Shown here piece by piece: positions 36,102-46,188 of a stretch of DNA of 64,000 nucleotides (positions are counted from its first letter, which is position 1; each line of letters starts with the position of its first letter). The notes beneath the pieces were generated by a model that saw only the letters and a program-made list of their open reading frames with translations, searched no databases and was not told the origin of the DNA. A program made the translations under genes and the position numbers. Location of the stretch: the NCBI RefSeq assembly GCF_900107245.1, contig NZ_FNPG01000014.1, forward strand, positions 1-64,000, written 5' to 3'. Origin of the DNA: Lachnobacterium bovis DSM 14045. Its GTDB lineage: Bacteria > Bacillota > Clostridia > Lachnospirales > Lachnospiraceae.

Positions 36102-37217
36102 CTATTTAAAAATTGTGATAGTAATCCTAAATCCATTGTCTGTTGAAATCCTTAATACTCCATTCAATGTTTCAACTCTTTCTTGAATGCTAGAAATTCC
36201 CATTCCTCCAACAAAATTTTCTTGAATCTCTGTTCCATTATCTGTAACGACAAGTTTATAAAAACCTGGATTTTCTACTATTTCGATTCTCACTTTATTT
36301 CCATTGCTATGCTTTAAGGTATTAGTCAAAGCCTCTTTTATAATTGCGAGAAAACCATATTTAATATTTTTATCAATTTGATTTTCAACTTCGTATTCAA
36401 AGTCAATATCTAACTTTGGAAAAGCCATTATCAATTCCTTTACTGCTTTTTCTAAATTAATTGAATCATCATGCAAATCATGCACACTGTTTCTAATATT
36501 ATTCATAGCAACATTTAATGTCTGTTGTAAGTCATTTAACTGCTCTTTTAACTTTTCTTCTTTTTCAAGTACTTTTAATGCACCTGTTTGCAAAATTGCT
36601 CTTGTTAGCATATGACCAACATTGTCATGTATTTCTCGCGCAATTCTATTTCTCTCTTTTAAAGTAGCCATACGTATCTCAACATTCTGCTGTTCTAACA
36701 AAATCTTATTTCTTTCTTTTAAAAAGTTTTCATTTTCTTGATTATCATCTCGCATTTTTTTTATTTTTTCAGTTAATATTCCACGTTTTTGAGAAACAAA
36801 AGATAATCTAAGACTAATAAGTAATAGTAATATAGTATAGATAAATATTTCTTTTTGCTTATCAATAGACTCTACATCTGAATATAAATTCTGTGCTATA
36901 AGAAGATAATACATTAAAATAGCAAAAATGCCCCCGATAACAATATATCTTTTTTTCTTAAAAAAATCGTAGGCAATCAATGGGTAAAACGGAAAGCATA
37001 CCAACCATTTTATTCCTGCTAAAATGTATAATATCCCAAAAAACTCTACTAAATATGTTATGTCACATTTTTCAACACCAAATTTTATATTTGGCAATAA
37101 TGTAATAATAATTGCTAATAAACTCGCAATTACTATGGCTTCATCTGCAGCTATAATATATAAAGACAAAAAGCCACACGCAAAAACTATCCCCTTATCT
37201 AATAATTCTTGTCTCAT
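36102..37217 (-). CDS. Sensor histidine kinase, HisKA_3 (LiaS/DesK type)
   Basis: The 371-aa kinase has about five or six membrane helices within residues 1-150, a coiled linker, then the HisKA_3 dimerisation helix with REIHDNVGHMLTR (His near residue 200) and a HATPase domain with DNGTEIQENFVGGMGISSI. There is no large extracellular loop, so it is an intramembrane-sensing type, often tied to envelope stress or antibiotic-export operons. The ATG at 37217 has GGAGG upstream; the frame extends further without a site. Direct repeats lie just upstream of the start. Confidence 0.92.
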   Translation of the reverse strand: MRQELLDKGIVFACGFLSLYIIAADEAIVIASLLAIIITLLPNIKFGVEKCDITYLVEFFGILYILAGIKWLVCFPFYPLIAYDFFKKKRYIVIGGIFAILMYYLLIAQNLYSDVESIDKQKEIFIYTILLLLISLRLSFVSQKRGILTEKIKKMRDDNQENENFLKERNKILLEQQNVEIRMATLKERNRIAREIHDNVGHMLTRAILQTGALKVLEKEEKLKEQLNDLQQTLNVAMNNIRNSVHDLHDDSINLEKAVKELIMAFPKLDIDFEYEVENQIDKNIKYGFLAIIKEALTNTLKHSNGNKVRIEIVENPGFYKLVVTDNGTEIQENFVGGMGISSIQERVETLNGVLRISTDNGFRITITIFK

Positions 37218-37233
37218 TTTTCCTCCATTTTCA

Positions 37234-37272
37234 TGACATTTGTCACTTACAATTACTGACATTCTTCACTTA
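37234..37272. promoter_or_regulatory. Direct repeats, likely response-regulator sites
   Basis: TGACATTTGTCACTTA (37234-37249) and TGACATTCTTCACTTA (37257-37272) are 14/16 identical. They are spaced 23 bp start to start, so they lie on about the same helix face. The first contains the palindrome TGACA-TT-TGTCA. They lie between the kinase operon and the divergent ABC operon. Confidence 0.65.
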
Positions 37273-37364
37273 TACAATAATTATACTTTTTATATAATTA
37301 AATCATAAAAAATATACCATGTAAATTATATTATTAGAATATTAAATAAATTGGAGGAAAACTT

Positions 37365-38309
37365 ATGTCTAATGTAATTGAAATTAATAACCTTGTAAAA
37401 AGATACAAAGAACTTGTTGCACTTGATCATTTTAATTTAACAGTTGACGAGGGTGAAATTCTTGGATTACTTGGCCCAAACGGTTCTGGAAAAACTACAA
37501 CTATCAACTGCATTTTAGCTCTTTTAACATATGATAAGGGTTCAATTAAAGTCTTCGGAAAAGAAATGAAGGCTACCTCTTATGATATAAAAAAAGATAT
37601 TGGCGTAGTTATGCAAGATGTTGCTGTTTTTGACGATCTTACTGTCTATGAAAATGTTGATTATTTTTGTGGTCTATATATAAAAGACAAAAAAATTCGT
37701 AAGCAATATGTTGAAGAAGCCTTAAACTTTGTAGAACTTACAGATTTTTATAAATTTAAACCTAAAAAACTATCCGGCGGTCTCCTTCGAAGATTGAACA
37801 TTGCCTGTGGAATTGCTCACAAACCAAAACTTATTTTTTTCGATGAACCAACTGTTGCTGTAGATCCACAAAGTCGAAATAAAATTCTTGATGGAATAAA
37901 AGAATTAAATCGCAAAGGTGCAACAATTATTTATACTTCACACTACATGGAAGAAATTGAGCAACTCTGTTCAAGAATTGTAATTATGGACAAAGGCAAA
38001 AGCATTGCGATGGGAACAAAAGACGAACTCAAAGCAATGATTCATAAAACTGAAAAGATAACGATTGAAGTAGCTGATTTAGCATCAGATTTTTCTTCAG
38101 AATTTGCTAAGCTTCCTAACTTTTCTAGTTATTCCTATAATGATAATGTTTTAAATCTTACTTTTAAAGGTGGTCGCAACAATTTAGCTCATGTTATGAA
38201 TATTTTAAGCAAACATCCTGGTAATTTAGGAAGGATATCTTCTGAAACCCCTACTTTAAATGATGTATTCCTTGAAATTACAGGAACTGAGTTAAGAGAT
38301 AATGTATAA
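37365..38309 (+). CDS. ABC-2 type transporter ATPase
   Basis: The 314-aa cytoplasmic ATPase has Walker A LLGPNGSGKTT (about 35-45), Q-loop VMQD, signature KLSGGLLRRLNIA (about 140), Walker B LIFFDEPTVAV and the H-loop YTSHYME. The signature is SGGL instead of SGGQ, as is common in drug and antibiotic ABC-2 ATPases (DrrA-like). A C-terminal extension of about 80 residues is typical of the same group. GGAGG precedes the ATG. The two permeases follow directly. Confidence 0.94.
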   Translation: MSNVIEINNLVKRYKELVALDHFNLTVDEGEILGLLGPNGSGKTTTINCILALLTYDKGSIKVFGKEMKATSYDIKKDIGVVMQDVAVFDDLTVYENVDYFCGLYIKDKKIRKQYVEEALNFVELTDFYKFKPKKLSGGLLRRLNIACGIAHKPKLIFFDEPTVAVDPQSRNKILDGIKELNRKGATIIYTSHYMEEIEQLCSRIVIMDKGKSIAMGTKDELKAMIHKTEKITIEVADLASDFSSEFAKLPNFSSYSYNDNVLNLTFKGGRNNLAHVMNILSKHPGNLGRISSETPTLNDVFLEITGTELRDNV

Positions 38310-38359
38310 CATCTCAAAAAATGTCAAGACTATACTTAAAGATAATTAGGAGGTTTATC

Positions 38360-39442
38360 ATGTTTATTCATTATTTTAAATATTGTTTTATTACTTTTCT
38401 TAGGAAAAAAGATATATTATTTTGGACATTATTGTTTCCTATCGCATTATCTAGCTTCATGTACGCAGCCTTTGGAAACATTACAGAAACAACAGAATTA
38501 GCTAAACCTATACCTGTTGTTGTTATACATCACCATAACGATCCAATTTTTGATCAGGTATTAGATGTAATGTCAGATGGCGACAATGCTATTTTAAAAC
38601 TTAAAGATATGAACGAAAAAAAAGCTCTACAGGCACTTGATGATGAAAAAATTGTAGGTATTTTCTATGTTGATGATAAAATATCTCTCTCCGTAAAAGG
38701 AAATAATCTAAAAGAATCTGTACTTAGCACTTTTTTAGATGAGTACCTGCAAAAACGTGAAACCATGAATTTTACAAATGTTTACGCTTGTCGTGACAAA
38801 TTAAAAACTCATGGCACTCAAGACAATTTAGTTTCTAGTTTTTACGCTGTACTTGCAATGTCTAGCCTTTTTGCAGTATTTAGTGGAATCGATCAAATTT
38901 ACTGTTTTCAAGGGAATTTATCGTCACTAGGTGCACGAAGAAGCATCGCACCAACGCCACGCTCAATAATTATATTAGCTGAATTTTTGGCTGGCTTATT
39001 TTTCCAGTTTTTAGTTTCTTCACTTGCATTCTTTTATATGAAGTATATTTTAAGAATAAATTTTGGTGATAGAATTTTAGAAATTTTTCCTGTTTTATTA
39101 CTCGGAAATGCCTGTGGTCTTTCACTTGGAATCCTTATAGGTTCCCTTTCGTTTCCTAAAACACTTGGTGGTAAGTTGGGTTTGGCCACTTCTTTTAGTA
39201 TGATACTTTCAGTTGCCGATGATCTTTGTGCTCCTTCTGTCCGAATTATGATTGAGCATAATTACCCAATTTTAAATCGCCTAAACCCTGCAACTGTAAT
39301 GTCAGATGCACTTTATTCTTTAAATGTATATGACTCTTTAAATCGTTATTATACAAACCTTTTTTACCTAGGCGCAATTGCATTTATTCTTTGCCTTGTA
39401 AGTTACTTTTTTATTAGGAGGAACCGTTATGCCAATATATAA
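38360..39442 (+). CDS. ABC-2 type transporter permease 1
   Basis: This 360-aa membrane protein starts at ATG 38360 with AGGAGG upstream. It has one N-terminal membrane helix, an extracellular part of about 130 residues, then five C-terminal helices (about 160-355), which is the ABC-2 export layout. It follows the ATPase by 50 bp and overlaps the next gene by 14 bp. The cargo is not known; peptide or lipid-type antibiotic export fits the adjacent two-component system. Confidence 0.88.
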   Translation: MFIHYFKYCFITFLRKKDILFWTLLFPIALSSFMYAAFGNITETTELAKPIPVVVIHHHNDPIFDQVLDVMSDGDNAILKLKDMNEKKALQALDDEKIVGIFYVDDKISLSVKGNNLKESVLSTFLDEYLQKRETMNFTNVYACRDKLKTHGTQDNLVSSFYAVLAMSSLFAVFSGIDQIYCFQGNLSSLGARRSIAPTPRSIIILAEFLAGLFFQFLVSSLAFFYMKYILRINFGDRILEIFPVLLLGNACGLSLGILIGSLSFPKTLGGKLGLATSFSMILSVADDLCAPSVRIMIEHNYPILNRLNPATVMSDALYSLNVYDSLNRYYTNLFYLGAIAFILCLVSYFFIRRNRYANI

Positions 39443-40580
39443 TCTATTTTTGAAAATATTAAGATCAAAAATCGGGCAACTAATTACATATATTGTTATA
39501 TTTTTATGTATTACTATGATTTTTCTTGCTAAAGTTGCATCGCCATCTGAAAGTGAATATAAAAATATAAAATTAACTGTTGCACTTTGCGATAAGGATT
39601 GCACTACCGAAAGTAAGCTTTTAAGCAAATACATTAAAGAAAACACAGAAAGCTATAATATTAATTCCTTTAAAAAAGAAACAATTCAGGATGATTTATT
39701 TTTCAGAAGTGTTGACGCTGTAGTAATCATTCCTAAGGGTTTTTCAGAGGATTTTATTAAAAAGAATGGCAACAACTGCATAGATACCTACTCAATTTCA
39801 AATACTATGACATCAAACATGATGAAAGATTTAATTAATAGATATTTATCCACAGCTCTTGCCTATTCAAACCAGGGACATAGCCTTAGCGAAAGTCTCT
39901 CTTATGCTGAAAAAATATCTAAAATACACGCAGAAGTAAATCTTGTTAGTAAAAAGTCTTCAACTTTTACAATGCGCTATTATTTCTTTTCATATTTAGG
40001 TTACATTTTTATTTGTACGGCATTTATTTGTGGAATATCAATTTTAAAAGTACTAAACACCAGAAAATTAGCAGCTCGAATTCAGTGTTCTTCGTATCAT
40101 TTCTCTAAGAAAAATTTTGAAATTTTTCTAGGAATTGCAACACTTGGATTAATTATATATTCTGTATTTGCTATACTTTCATTTATAATTATTGGGCAAA
40201 GCATTTTCACAATAAACGGTGCTCTATTTTTCCTAAATGCATTTGGCTATATGGTTATGACACTTTCACTTGCATATTTCTTTGGCCAAATTATAAAAAA
40301 AGATGTTTATATTTCTGCTGTTACAAATATAGTTGCTCTATTCTTTAGTTTTTTAGGTGGTATTTTTATTCCTATCAATTACCTTGGTGAAAACGTATTA
40401 AAAATATCTCATTTTCTACCATCTTTTTGGTATATCAAAGGATGCGAATTTGCAGAAAACTACAGTAATGGTAGCATTATACAAACATTTCATTACATTG
40501 GAATCGAACTTATTTATGCATTTGTTTTCTACTTGGCAGCAGTTACAGTTATTAGAATGAGATATAAAGATGAGCTTTAA
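39429..40580 (+). CDS. ABC-2 type transporter permease 2
   Basis: This 383-aa paralogue of the preceding permease has the same topology: one N-terminal helix (about 15-35), an external segment to about 175 and five C-terminal helices. AGGAGG lies inside the end of the upstream gene and the reading frames overlap by 14 bp, which implies translational coupling. The pair probably forms a heterodimeric membrane unit with the shared ATPase. Confidence 0.88.
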   Translation: MPIYNLFLKILRSKIGQLITYIVIFLCITMIFLAKVASPSESEYKNIKLTVALCDKDCTTESKLLSKYIKENTESYNINSFKKETIQDDLFFRSVDAVVIIPKGFSEDFIKKNGNNCIDTYSISNTMTSNMMKDLINRYLSTALAYSNQGHSLSESLSYAEKISKIHAEVNLVSKKSSTFTMRYYFFSYLGYIFICTAFICGISILKVLNTRKLAARIQCSSYHFSKKNFEIFLGIATLGLIIYSVFAILSFIIIGQSIFTINGALFFLNAFGYMVMTLSLAYFFGQIIKKDVYISAVTNIVALFFSFLGGIFIPINYLGENVLKISHFLPSFWYIKGCEFAENYSNGSIIQTFHYIGIELIYAFVFYLAAVTVIRMRYKDEL

Positions 40581-40651
40581 TTATTAAAAAATATATGTAT
40601 TAGATAGCTTTTAATACTTGATGAAATATAATAAGAGACGAACTTTAATAA

Positions 40652-40698
40652 AAAAAGAAAATCTAAGCACGTTATTTTCTTACTTAGATTTTCTTTTT
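40652..40698. terminator. Bidirectional terminator between ABC operon and HAD gene
   Basis: AAAAAGAAAATCTAAG and CTTAGATTTTCTTTTT form a perfect 16-bp stem with a 15-nt loop. It serves the convergent genes on both sides. Confidence 0.92.
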
Positions 40699-40762
40699 AA
40701 ATTTATAATGTTATTATTTATGCTTTATTTTTATTTAAATTTGTAAAAAAACACTCTTTTTA

Positions 40763-41542
40763 CTACAATTGTCTTAATACACACATAACGCCATCTTCGT
40801 CATTACTTTTTGTAATATAATTTGCAACTTCTTTAACTTTATCATGTGCATTTAACATCGCATAACTTTGCGCACAGCTTGCTAACATTTCATAGTCATT
40901 TAAATAATCTCCAAAAGCCATACTTTCTTCTTTGGTTATAGAAAACGTATCCTGAATAGCCTTAATTGCAACACCTTTATTTACATTTTTACATGCTATA
41001 TCAATCCAGCTGATACCTGAAAGAACAGCATTTAATGATTTGGGAACAGCTTTAAATTTTTCATAAAATTTCTCTGCCTCCTTGTTTTCAAAAAACACAG
41101 CAATTTTGACAATATCATCTTCTTGTGCTGCTTTCAAAAGATCACTGACATACTCTAACTTTTCATAGTACATTGTTGCATTTTTTATAACATCAGCTGA
41201 AGTACTATCATGCATATATGCACTTTTTGCCCCACAAATTATCATATGTGCTGTAGGAAATTGTTCAATAAATTTTACACACCTTGCAATATCATCTTTA
41301 GGAATTTCATTTTTATAGATTATTTTACCCTTTTCGAAAACAAGTCCACCATTTTCTGCAATAAAAATAAGATTATCTTTTATATCCATAAAATCTTTTT
41401 CTAAAGTGTAATACTGTCTTCCGCTTGCAATAACTGTTTTAATATCCGAATGTGAAAGTACCCACTTTTTGAAATCTTTTGGCATATTTTTAGAACTATC
41501 TAACAAAGTACCATCCATATCTGTCGCAACTAATTTAACCAT
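40763..41542 (-). CDS. HAD-superfamily Cof-type phosphatase
   Basis: The 259-aa protein has the HAD motifs ATDMDGTLLDSS (about 6-17), VIASGRQY (about 37-44) and FGDYLNDYEML with acidic residues (about 208-218). An IIB cap lies between. In motif III the usual GDGxND reads GDYLND. It starts 15 bp after the ABC exporter gene and shares its operon, so it may act on a small phosphorylated compound linked to that exporter, but this is speculation. AAGGAG precedes the ATG. Confidence 0.88.
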   Translation of the reverse strand: MVKLVATDMDGTLLDSSKNMPKDFKKWVLSHSDIKTVIASGRQYYTLEKDFMDIKDNLIFIAENGGLVFEKGKIIYKNEIPKDDIARCVKFIEQFPTAHMIICGAKSAYMHDSTSADVIKNATMYYEKLEYVSDLLKAAQEDDIVKIAVFFENKEAEKFYEKFKAVPKSLNAVLSGISWIDIACKNVNKGVAIKAIQDTFSITKEESMAFGDYLNDYEMLASCAQSYAMLNAHDKVKEVANYITKSNDEDGVMCVLRQL

Positions 41543-41557
41543 AATATCTCCTTAAAA

Positions 41558-43327
41558 CTATATTTCTTTTCCAAGGAATTGGCTTTGATAAAGCTCATAA
41601 TAAAAACCTTTTTTATTCATTAATGACTTATGGTTTCCTTTTTCTATAATTGAACCATCTTTCATTACCAAAATAATATCAGCACTTCTTATGGTGGCTA
41701 GTCGATGTGCTACGATAAAAGTCGTTTTGCCTTCCATTAATTTTTCAAAAGCTTCTTGTATCTTTATTTCTGTTCTAGTATCTATTGAAGATGTAGCTTC
41801 ATCTAAAATCAACATAGATGGCTTACTCATCATTACTCTTGCTATACAAAGCAACTGTTTTTGTCCTTGTGAAAAATCGCCGCCATTTTCCGAAACTATT
41901 GTATCATATTTTTTAGGTAAACGCTTTATAAAAGAATGAATATGACATGTTTTTGCAACATTTATCATTTCTTCTTCTGTTATAGATGGGTTCCCCATTG
42001 TAATATTGTCACGAATTGTTCCACTTTTTAACCAAGTATCCTGCAATACCATTCCGTAACTATTTCTTAATGAGCCTCTAGTTACATTTTTGATATTATT
42101 TCCATCTACAGTGATTTTCCCGGCTGTTATATCATAAAATCTCATTAATAAGTTAATTAGAGTTGTTTTCCCACAACCTGTTGGGCCTACAATTGCTACC
42201 TTTTGACCTGGTTTTACAGATAAATTAAAATTCTCTATCAAATGCTGATTAGGCACATATGAAAAACTCATATTATCAATTCCAATAATTCCTTCAACAT
42301 CATTTAGGACTATAGCCTCATCAGCTTCTTTAATCTCTTCTTTTTCTTCAATTAATTCAAATAATCTTGCTGCACACGCAATTGCATTTTGTAATTCTGT
42401 AACAACTCCTGATATTTCATTAAACGGTTTAGTATATTGATTTGAATAGCTTAAAAAAGCACTAAGTTGACCTACTGTGACCCGTCCATTGATTGCTGAA
42501 ACTGCTCCCGCAATACCAACACCAGTATAAACCAAGCTATTAATAAATCTTGTACTTGGATTTGTTAGTGATGAAAAAAATGTAGCCTTTAAAGAACACT
42601 CATTTAATTTATCATTTATTTCATCAAATTTCTCCAATGTGATTTGCTGTCTGTTAAATGCTTTTACAACTTTTTGTCCTTCTATCATTTCATTTATAAA
42701 AGCGGTCTGTTTGCCTCTTATTTCTGACTGTTTTTTAAACATTTGAAATGTATGCTTTGAAATAAAACCGGCAACAAAAAATGATAAAGGTGTCACCAAA
42801 ATAACAACAAAAGTAATTATTATGTTAATACTAAACATAAACAATAATGTACCTAAAATAGTAATCACACCTGTAAACAATTGAGTAAATCCCATTAACA
42901 AACCATCTGCGAACTGATCCGCATCTGCAATAACTCTACTTTCAATTTCACCATATGAATGTGAATCAATATACTTTAAAGGTAATTTTTCTATTTTCTT
43001 AAAAGCATCATTTCTAATATCCCTTACTACACAAAAAGTCATTTTATTATTGCATAAATTCATAAACCATTGTGCCAAGCCTGTTATAATTACAAACGTA
43101 ATTATTGTAACAATTTTTGTAATTACGCCCTTAAAATCAACATTGTTTTTGCCAATCATATAATCGACAGCTTGTCCTGTGATTTTTGGAATATATAAAG
43201 TTAAAACAACCGTTATAAAAGCCAAAATCATAGAAGTTATCAAATACTTTCTGTATTGTTTAATATACTTTAAAACTTTTTTAAGTGTTTCTTTTTGTCC
43301 TTGATTTATCTTATTCATTTTAGCCAT
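41558..43327 (-). CDS. ABC exporter half-transporter B (heterodimer partner)
   Basis: The 589-aa protein has six membrane helices (about 20-320) and an ABC ATPase domain (about 340-585). Walker A is GPTGCGKTT and Walker B is MLILDEATSSID with the catalytic Glu present. The signature is FSQGQKQ instead of SGGQ. The ATG at 43327 (AAAGGAGG upstream) overlaps the stop of the partner gene by 8 bp. With the partner's altered Walker B, this defines one degenerate and one active ATP site, as in TM287/288 or BmrCD heterodimers. The likely function is drug or lipid export. Confidence 0.92.
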   Translation of the reverse strand: MAKMNKINQGQKETLKKVLKYIKQYRKYLITSMILAFITVVLTLYIPKITGQAVDYMIGKNNVDFKGVITKIVTIITFVIITGLAQWFMNLCNNKMTFCVVRDIRNDAFKKIEKLPLKYIDSHSYGEIESRVIADADQFADGLLMGFTQLFTGVITILGTLLFMFSINIIITFVVILVTPLSFFVAGFISKHTFQMFKKQSEIRGKQTAFINEMIEGQKVVKAFNRQQITLEKFDEINDKLNECSLKATFFSSLTNPSTRFINSLVYTGVGIAGAVSAINGRVTVGQLSAFLSYSNQYTKPFNEISGVVTELQNAIACAARLFELIEEKEEIKEADEAIVLNDVEGIIGIDNMSFSYVPNQHLIENFNLSVKPGQKVAIVGPTGCGKTTLINLLMRFYDITAGKITVDGNNIKNVTRGSLRNSYGMVLQDTWLKSGTIRDNITMGNPSITEEEMINVAKTCHIHSFIKRLPKKYDTIVSENGGDFSQGQKQLLCIARVMMSKPSMLILDEATSSIDTRTEIKIQEAFEKLMEGKTTFIVAHRLATIRSADIILVMKDGSIIEKGNHKSLMNKKGFYYELYQSQFLGKEI

Positions 43328-45053
43328 CAACTTCCTCCTTTGGGAACTGAGAATAATAAATTTCTTGATATATTTCATTAGTTTTTATCAATTCATCATG
43401 TGTTCCCTGACCAACAATTTTGCCATCATCAAGAACTAAAATTAAATCTGCATACTGTACTGATGCTGCTCTTTGTGAAACAATAAATGTTGTCAAATTA
43501 TTTTTTAAAGTTTTGATTGCCATTCTAAGTTTAGCATCTGTCGCAAAATCAAGCGCTGAAGCACTATCATCTAAAATAAGTATCTCTGGATTTTTCATAA
43601 GAGCTCTTGCAATTGTCAAACGTTGTTTTTGACCGCCTGAAAGATTTCTTCCATTTTGTTCTACAAAGTATTTTATATTATCCTTTTTGGCCTGAACATA
43701 CTCTTTTGCCTGTGAAATATCAAGTGCTCTTTCGATATCATCCTTTGTTGCGTTTTGATTACCCCATCGAAGGTTTTCTTCAATCGTTCCTGCAAACAAT
43801 TCAGCTTTTTGAAGTACCATTCCTATTTTTTCTCTTAAAATAGAACTCTTATATTCTTTTACATCATTTCCAAAAACATTAACCGAACCCTCATTTACGT
43901 CATAAAACCTAGGAATCAAATTAACGAGAGAAGATTTTCCACTTCCTGTACCACCAATAATACCGATTGTTTGTCCTTTTTTTGCTGAAAATGAAATATC
44001 TTCAAGCGCTAATCCAGCTTCTTCATCATAACGTAACGATACATGTTTAAATTCTACTGCAATTTCTTCATTATCCGAATCAATCTGCTCTACAGAACCT
44101 TCTTTCATGTTTGGTTCTTCTTTTAAAATATCTTCTATCCTGTTACCACATGCTACAGCTTTTGTAAGTTGGATAATTAAATTTGCTAATTTAATAAGTT
44201 CAATTAAGATTTGAGACATATAATTTAAAAGTGCAATAAGCTGACCACTTGTCAAAACACCTTTGTCTATTCTTATTGCTCCTTTATATAGCAAATAAAC
44301 CGTTGCCAGATTAACAATCACATAAGTAAGTGGATTCATTAAACCTGAAATTCTTCCAACAAACTGCTGTGATGAATTTAGTTTTTCATTATTAGCTTCA
44401 AATTTTTGTTTTTCTTTTTTCTCTATATTGAATGCTCTAATTACACGAACTCCACATAAGTTTTCTCTTGTACTTGTCATGATTTTATCGAGATTAGACT
44501 GTACTTTTGCATAAAGTGGAATTGTAGTAAGCATAATTCCAAAAACTACAACAGCCAATACCGGAATCGTTACTACAAAAATCATTGCTGATTTTGAATC
44601 AACTGTAAATGCCATAATCATAGCCCCAAATACTATAAATGGCGAACGTAAAAATAAACGTAACGCCAAATTTACACCTGACTGTAACTGATTAATGTCA
44701 CTTGTCATTCTTGTAACTAATGTATCTGTTCCAAATTTATCAAGCTGTGAATATGTAAATTCTTGAATTTTCGAAAAAAGAACATGACGCACTTTAGTTG
44801 CAAATCCTGTTGCCGCTTTAGCAGCAAAATACTGTGCTGTAATGGATGAAGCTAATCCGCATATTCCAAAAGCAACAAGCACTAAGCACATCTTTATAAT
44901 GTAAGGCACATCAGAATTTCTAATACCTACATCAATTACTCTAGCCATTACAAGTGGAACAATTAATTCAAAAGTTGCTTCTAACATCTTAAATAAAGGT
45001 GCTAAATAAGATTCTTTTTTATACTCTTTTAAATAAACTAATAAAGATTTCAT
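43320..45053 (-). CDS. ABC exporter half-transporter A (degenerate ATP site)
   Basis: The 577-aa protein has six membrane helices and an ABC domain with Walker A GGTGSGKSS and a canonical signature LSGGQKQRL. Its Walker B is ILILDDSASALD, with Asp in place of the catalytic Glu. That substitution is the hallmark of the degenerate site in heterodimeric ABC exporters. The ATG at 45053 has AAAGGA upstream; the frame extends six codons more. It is divergent from a LysR gene, 163 bp away, which may regulate it. Confidence 0.92.
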   Translation of the reverse strand: MKSLLVYLKEYKKESYLAPLFKMLEATFELIVPLVMARVIDVGIRNSDVPYIIKMCLVLVAFGICGLASSITAQYFAAKAATGFATKVRHVLFSKIQEFTYSQLDKFGTDTLVTRMTSDINQLQSGVNLALRLFLRSPFIVFGAMIMAFTVDSKSAMIFVVTIPVLAVVVFGIMLTTIPLYAKVQSNLDKIMTSTRENLCGVRVIRAFNIEKKEKQKFEANNEKLNSSQQFVGRISGLMNPLTYVIVNLATVYLLYKGAIRIDKGVLTSGQLIALLNYMSQILIELIKLANLIIQLTKAVACGNRIEDILKEEPNMKEGSVEQIDSDNEEIAVEFKHVSLRYDEEAGLALEDISFSAKKGQTIGIIGGTGSGKSSLVNLIPRFYDVNEGSVNVFGNDVKEYKSSILREKIGMVLQKAELFAGTIEENLRWGNQNATKDDIERALDISQAKEYVQAKKDNIKYFVEQNGRNLSGGQKQRLTIARALMKNPEILILDDSASALDFATDAKLRMAIKTLKNNLTTFIVSQRAASVQYADLILVLDDGKIVGQGTHDELIKTNEIYQEIYYSQFPKEEVDG

Positions 45054-45215
45054 TATCAATCCTTTCTTCAAAATATTGATTTGTTATACTTTTTTATTGT
45101 ATCATCTAACCAATTATATTAAAATAATAAAAAACAAATACATACTATATATTTTTTGTATATCTTTTGTATTATAATTAGATTTAATACACTTTTTCAT
45201 CAAAAAGGAGAACAT

Positions 45216-46181
45216 ATGGATACAAAACAAATGCTTTATTTTACAACCATAATAGATGAAGGAACAATTAATGCTGCTGCAAAAAAACTTCACATGACAC
45301 AACCTCCTCTTAGTATGCAAATTAAACTTCTTGAGGAAGAGCTTAATACTAAACTAATTATTCGTGGTTCTAGAAAAGTCACACTTACTGATGCCGGACA
45401 AATTTTTTACAATCGTGCTAAAAATATTCTTGAATTAACGGAGGATTTAAAAAAAGAAATAGTCGACACCAAAAGTGGTACTCGTGGAACAATTAGAATC
45501 GGTATAGTTTCATCAATAAACAATTATGTTTTACAAAAAATTATCATGCCTTTTGCAAAAAAATATCCCGATATAAATTTTATATTAACTGAAGAAAACA
45601 CCTATACTCTTGTCGATATGGTTAATTCAAAACATTTAGATATTGCCATAGTTCGAACTCCTTTTACAGAATCAAAGGATTTTCAGGTTTTAGAATTAGA
45701 GAATAATAATCTTTATGCCGTAGGCAATGAACGTTTTTTTGCTGAAACTACTCAAAGCAGTACATACACTAAGGAAACGTCAACCTGTTCTGCGAATGGA
45801 ATGTTAGCTGATTATGAAAATATAGATAAAATTCTAGCAAGCCAGCCTCTTATTATTTATAAACGTTGGAAAAAAATCCTAGATGTATATTTTTCTGAGC
45901 AAAACATTATTCCGAATTATTATTGCATTACCGACGATGCACGAACCTGTTTTTTGTGGGCTCAAAACAATATGGGAATAGCTATTGTTCCACAATCTAT
46001 TATTTCTGATCAGGTAGATTACTCTGATGAAATGATTTGTAAAAAAATAAATAAACCATTTATTTCATCAACAATATGCGCAATTGTAAATAAAAAAAAA
46101 TATTCGTCTAGCTCCGTTTCTCTTTTATTAAAAGATCTTGAAAAAATAAAAAACAAAACAAATAATACCAAAATCAACTAG
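45216..46181 (+). CDS. LysR-family transcriptional regulator
   Basis: This 321-aa regulator starts at ATG 45216 (AAGGAG upstream). The LysR HTH is at the N-terminus (GTINAAAKKLHMTQPPLSMQ), and the effector domain follows (about 90-300), with an insertion near 180-205 rich in S, T and E. It is divergent from the ABC exporter pair, the classical LysR arrangement, so it probably controls that operon. An AT-rich intergenic region (45054-45215) must hold both promoters; no clear T-N11-A box was fixed. Confidence 0.9.
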   Translation: MDTKQMLYFTTIIDEGTINAAAKKLHMTQPPLSMQIKLLEEELNTKLIIRGSRKVTLTDAGQIFYNRAKNILELTEDLKKEIVDTKSGTRGTIRIGIVSSINNYVLQKIIMPFAKKYPDINFILTEENTYTLVDMVNSKHLDIAIVRTPFTESKDFQVLELENNNLYAVGNERFFAETTQSSTYTKETSTCSANGMLADYENIDKILASQPLIIYKRWKKILDVYFSEQNIIPNYYCITDDARTCFLWAQNNMGIAIVPQSIISDQVDYSDEMICKKINKPFISSTICAIVNKKKYSSSSVSLLLKDLEKIKNKTNNTKIN

Positions 46182-46188
46182 ATAAAAT

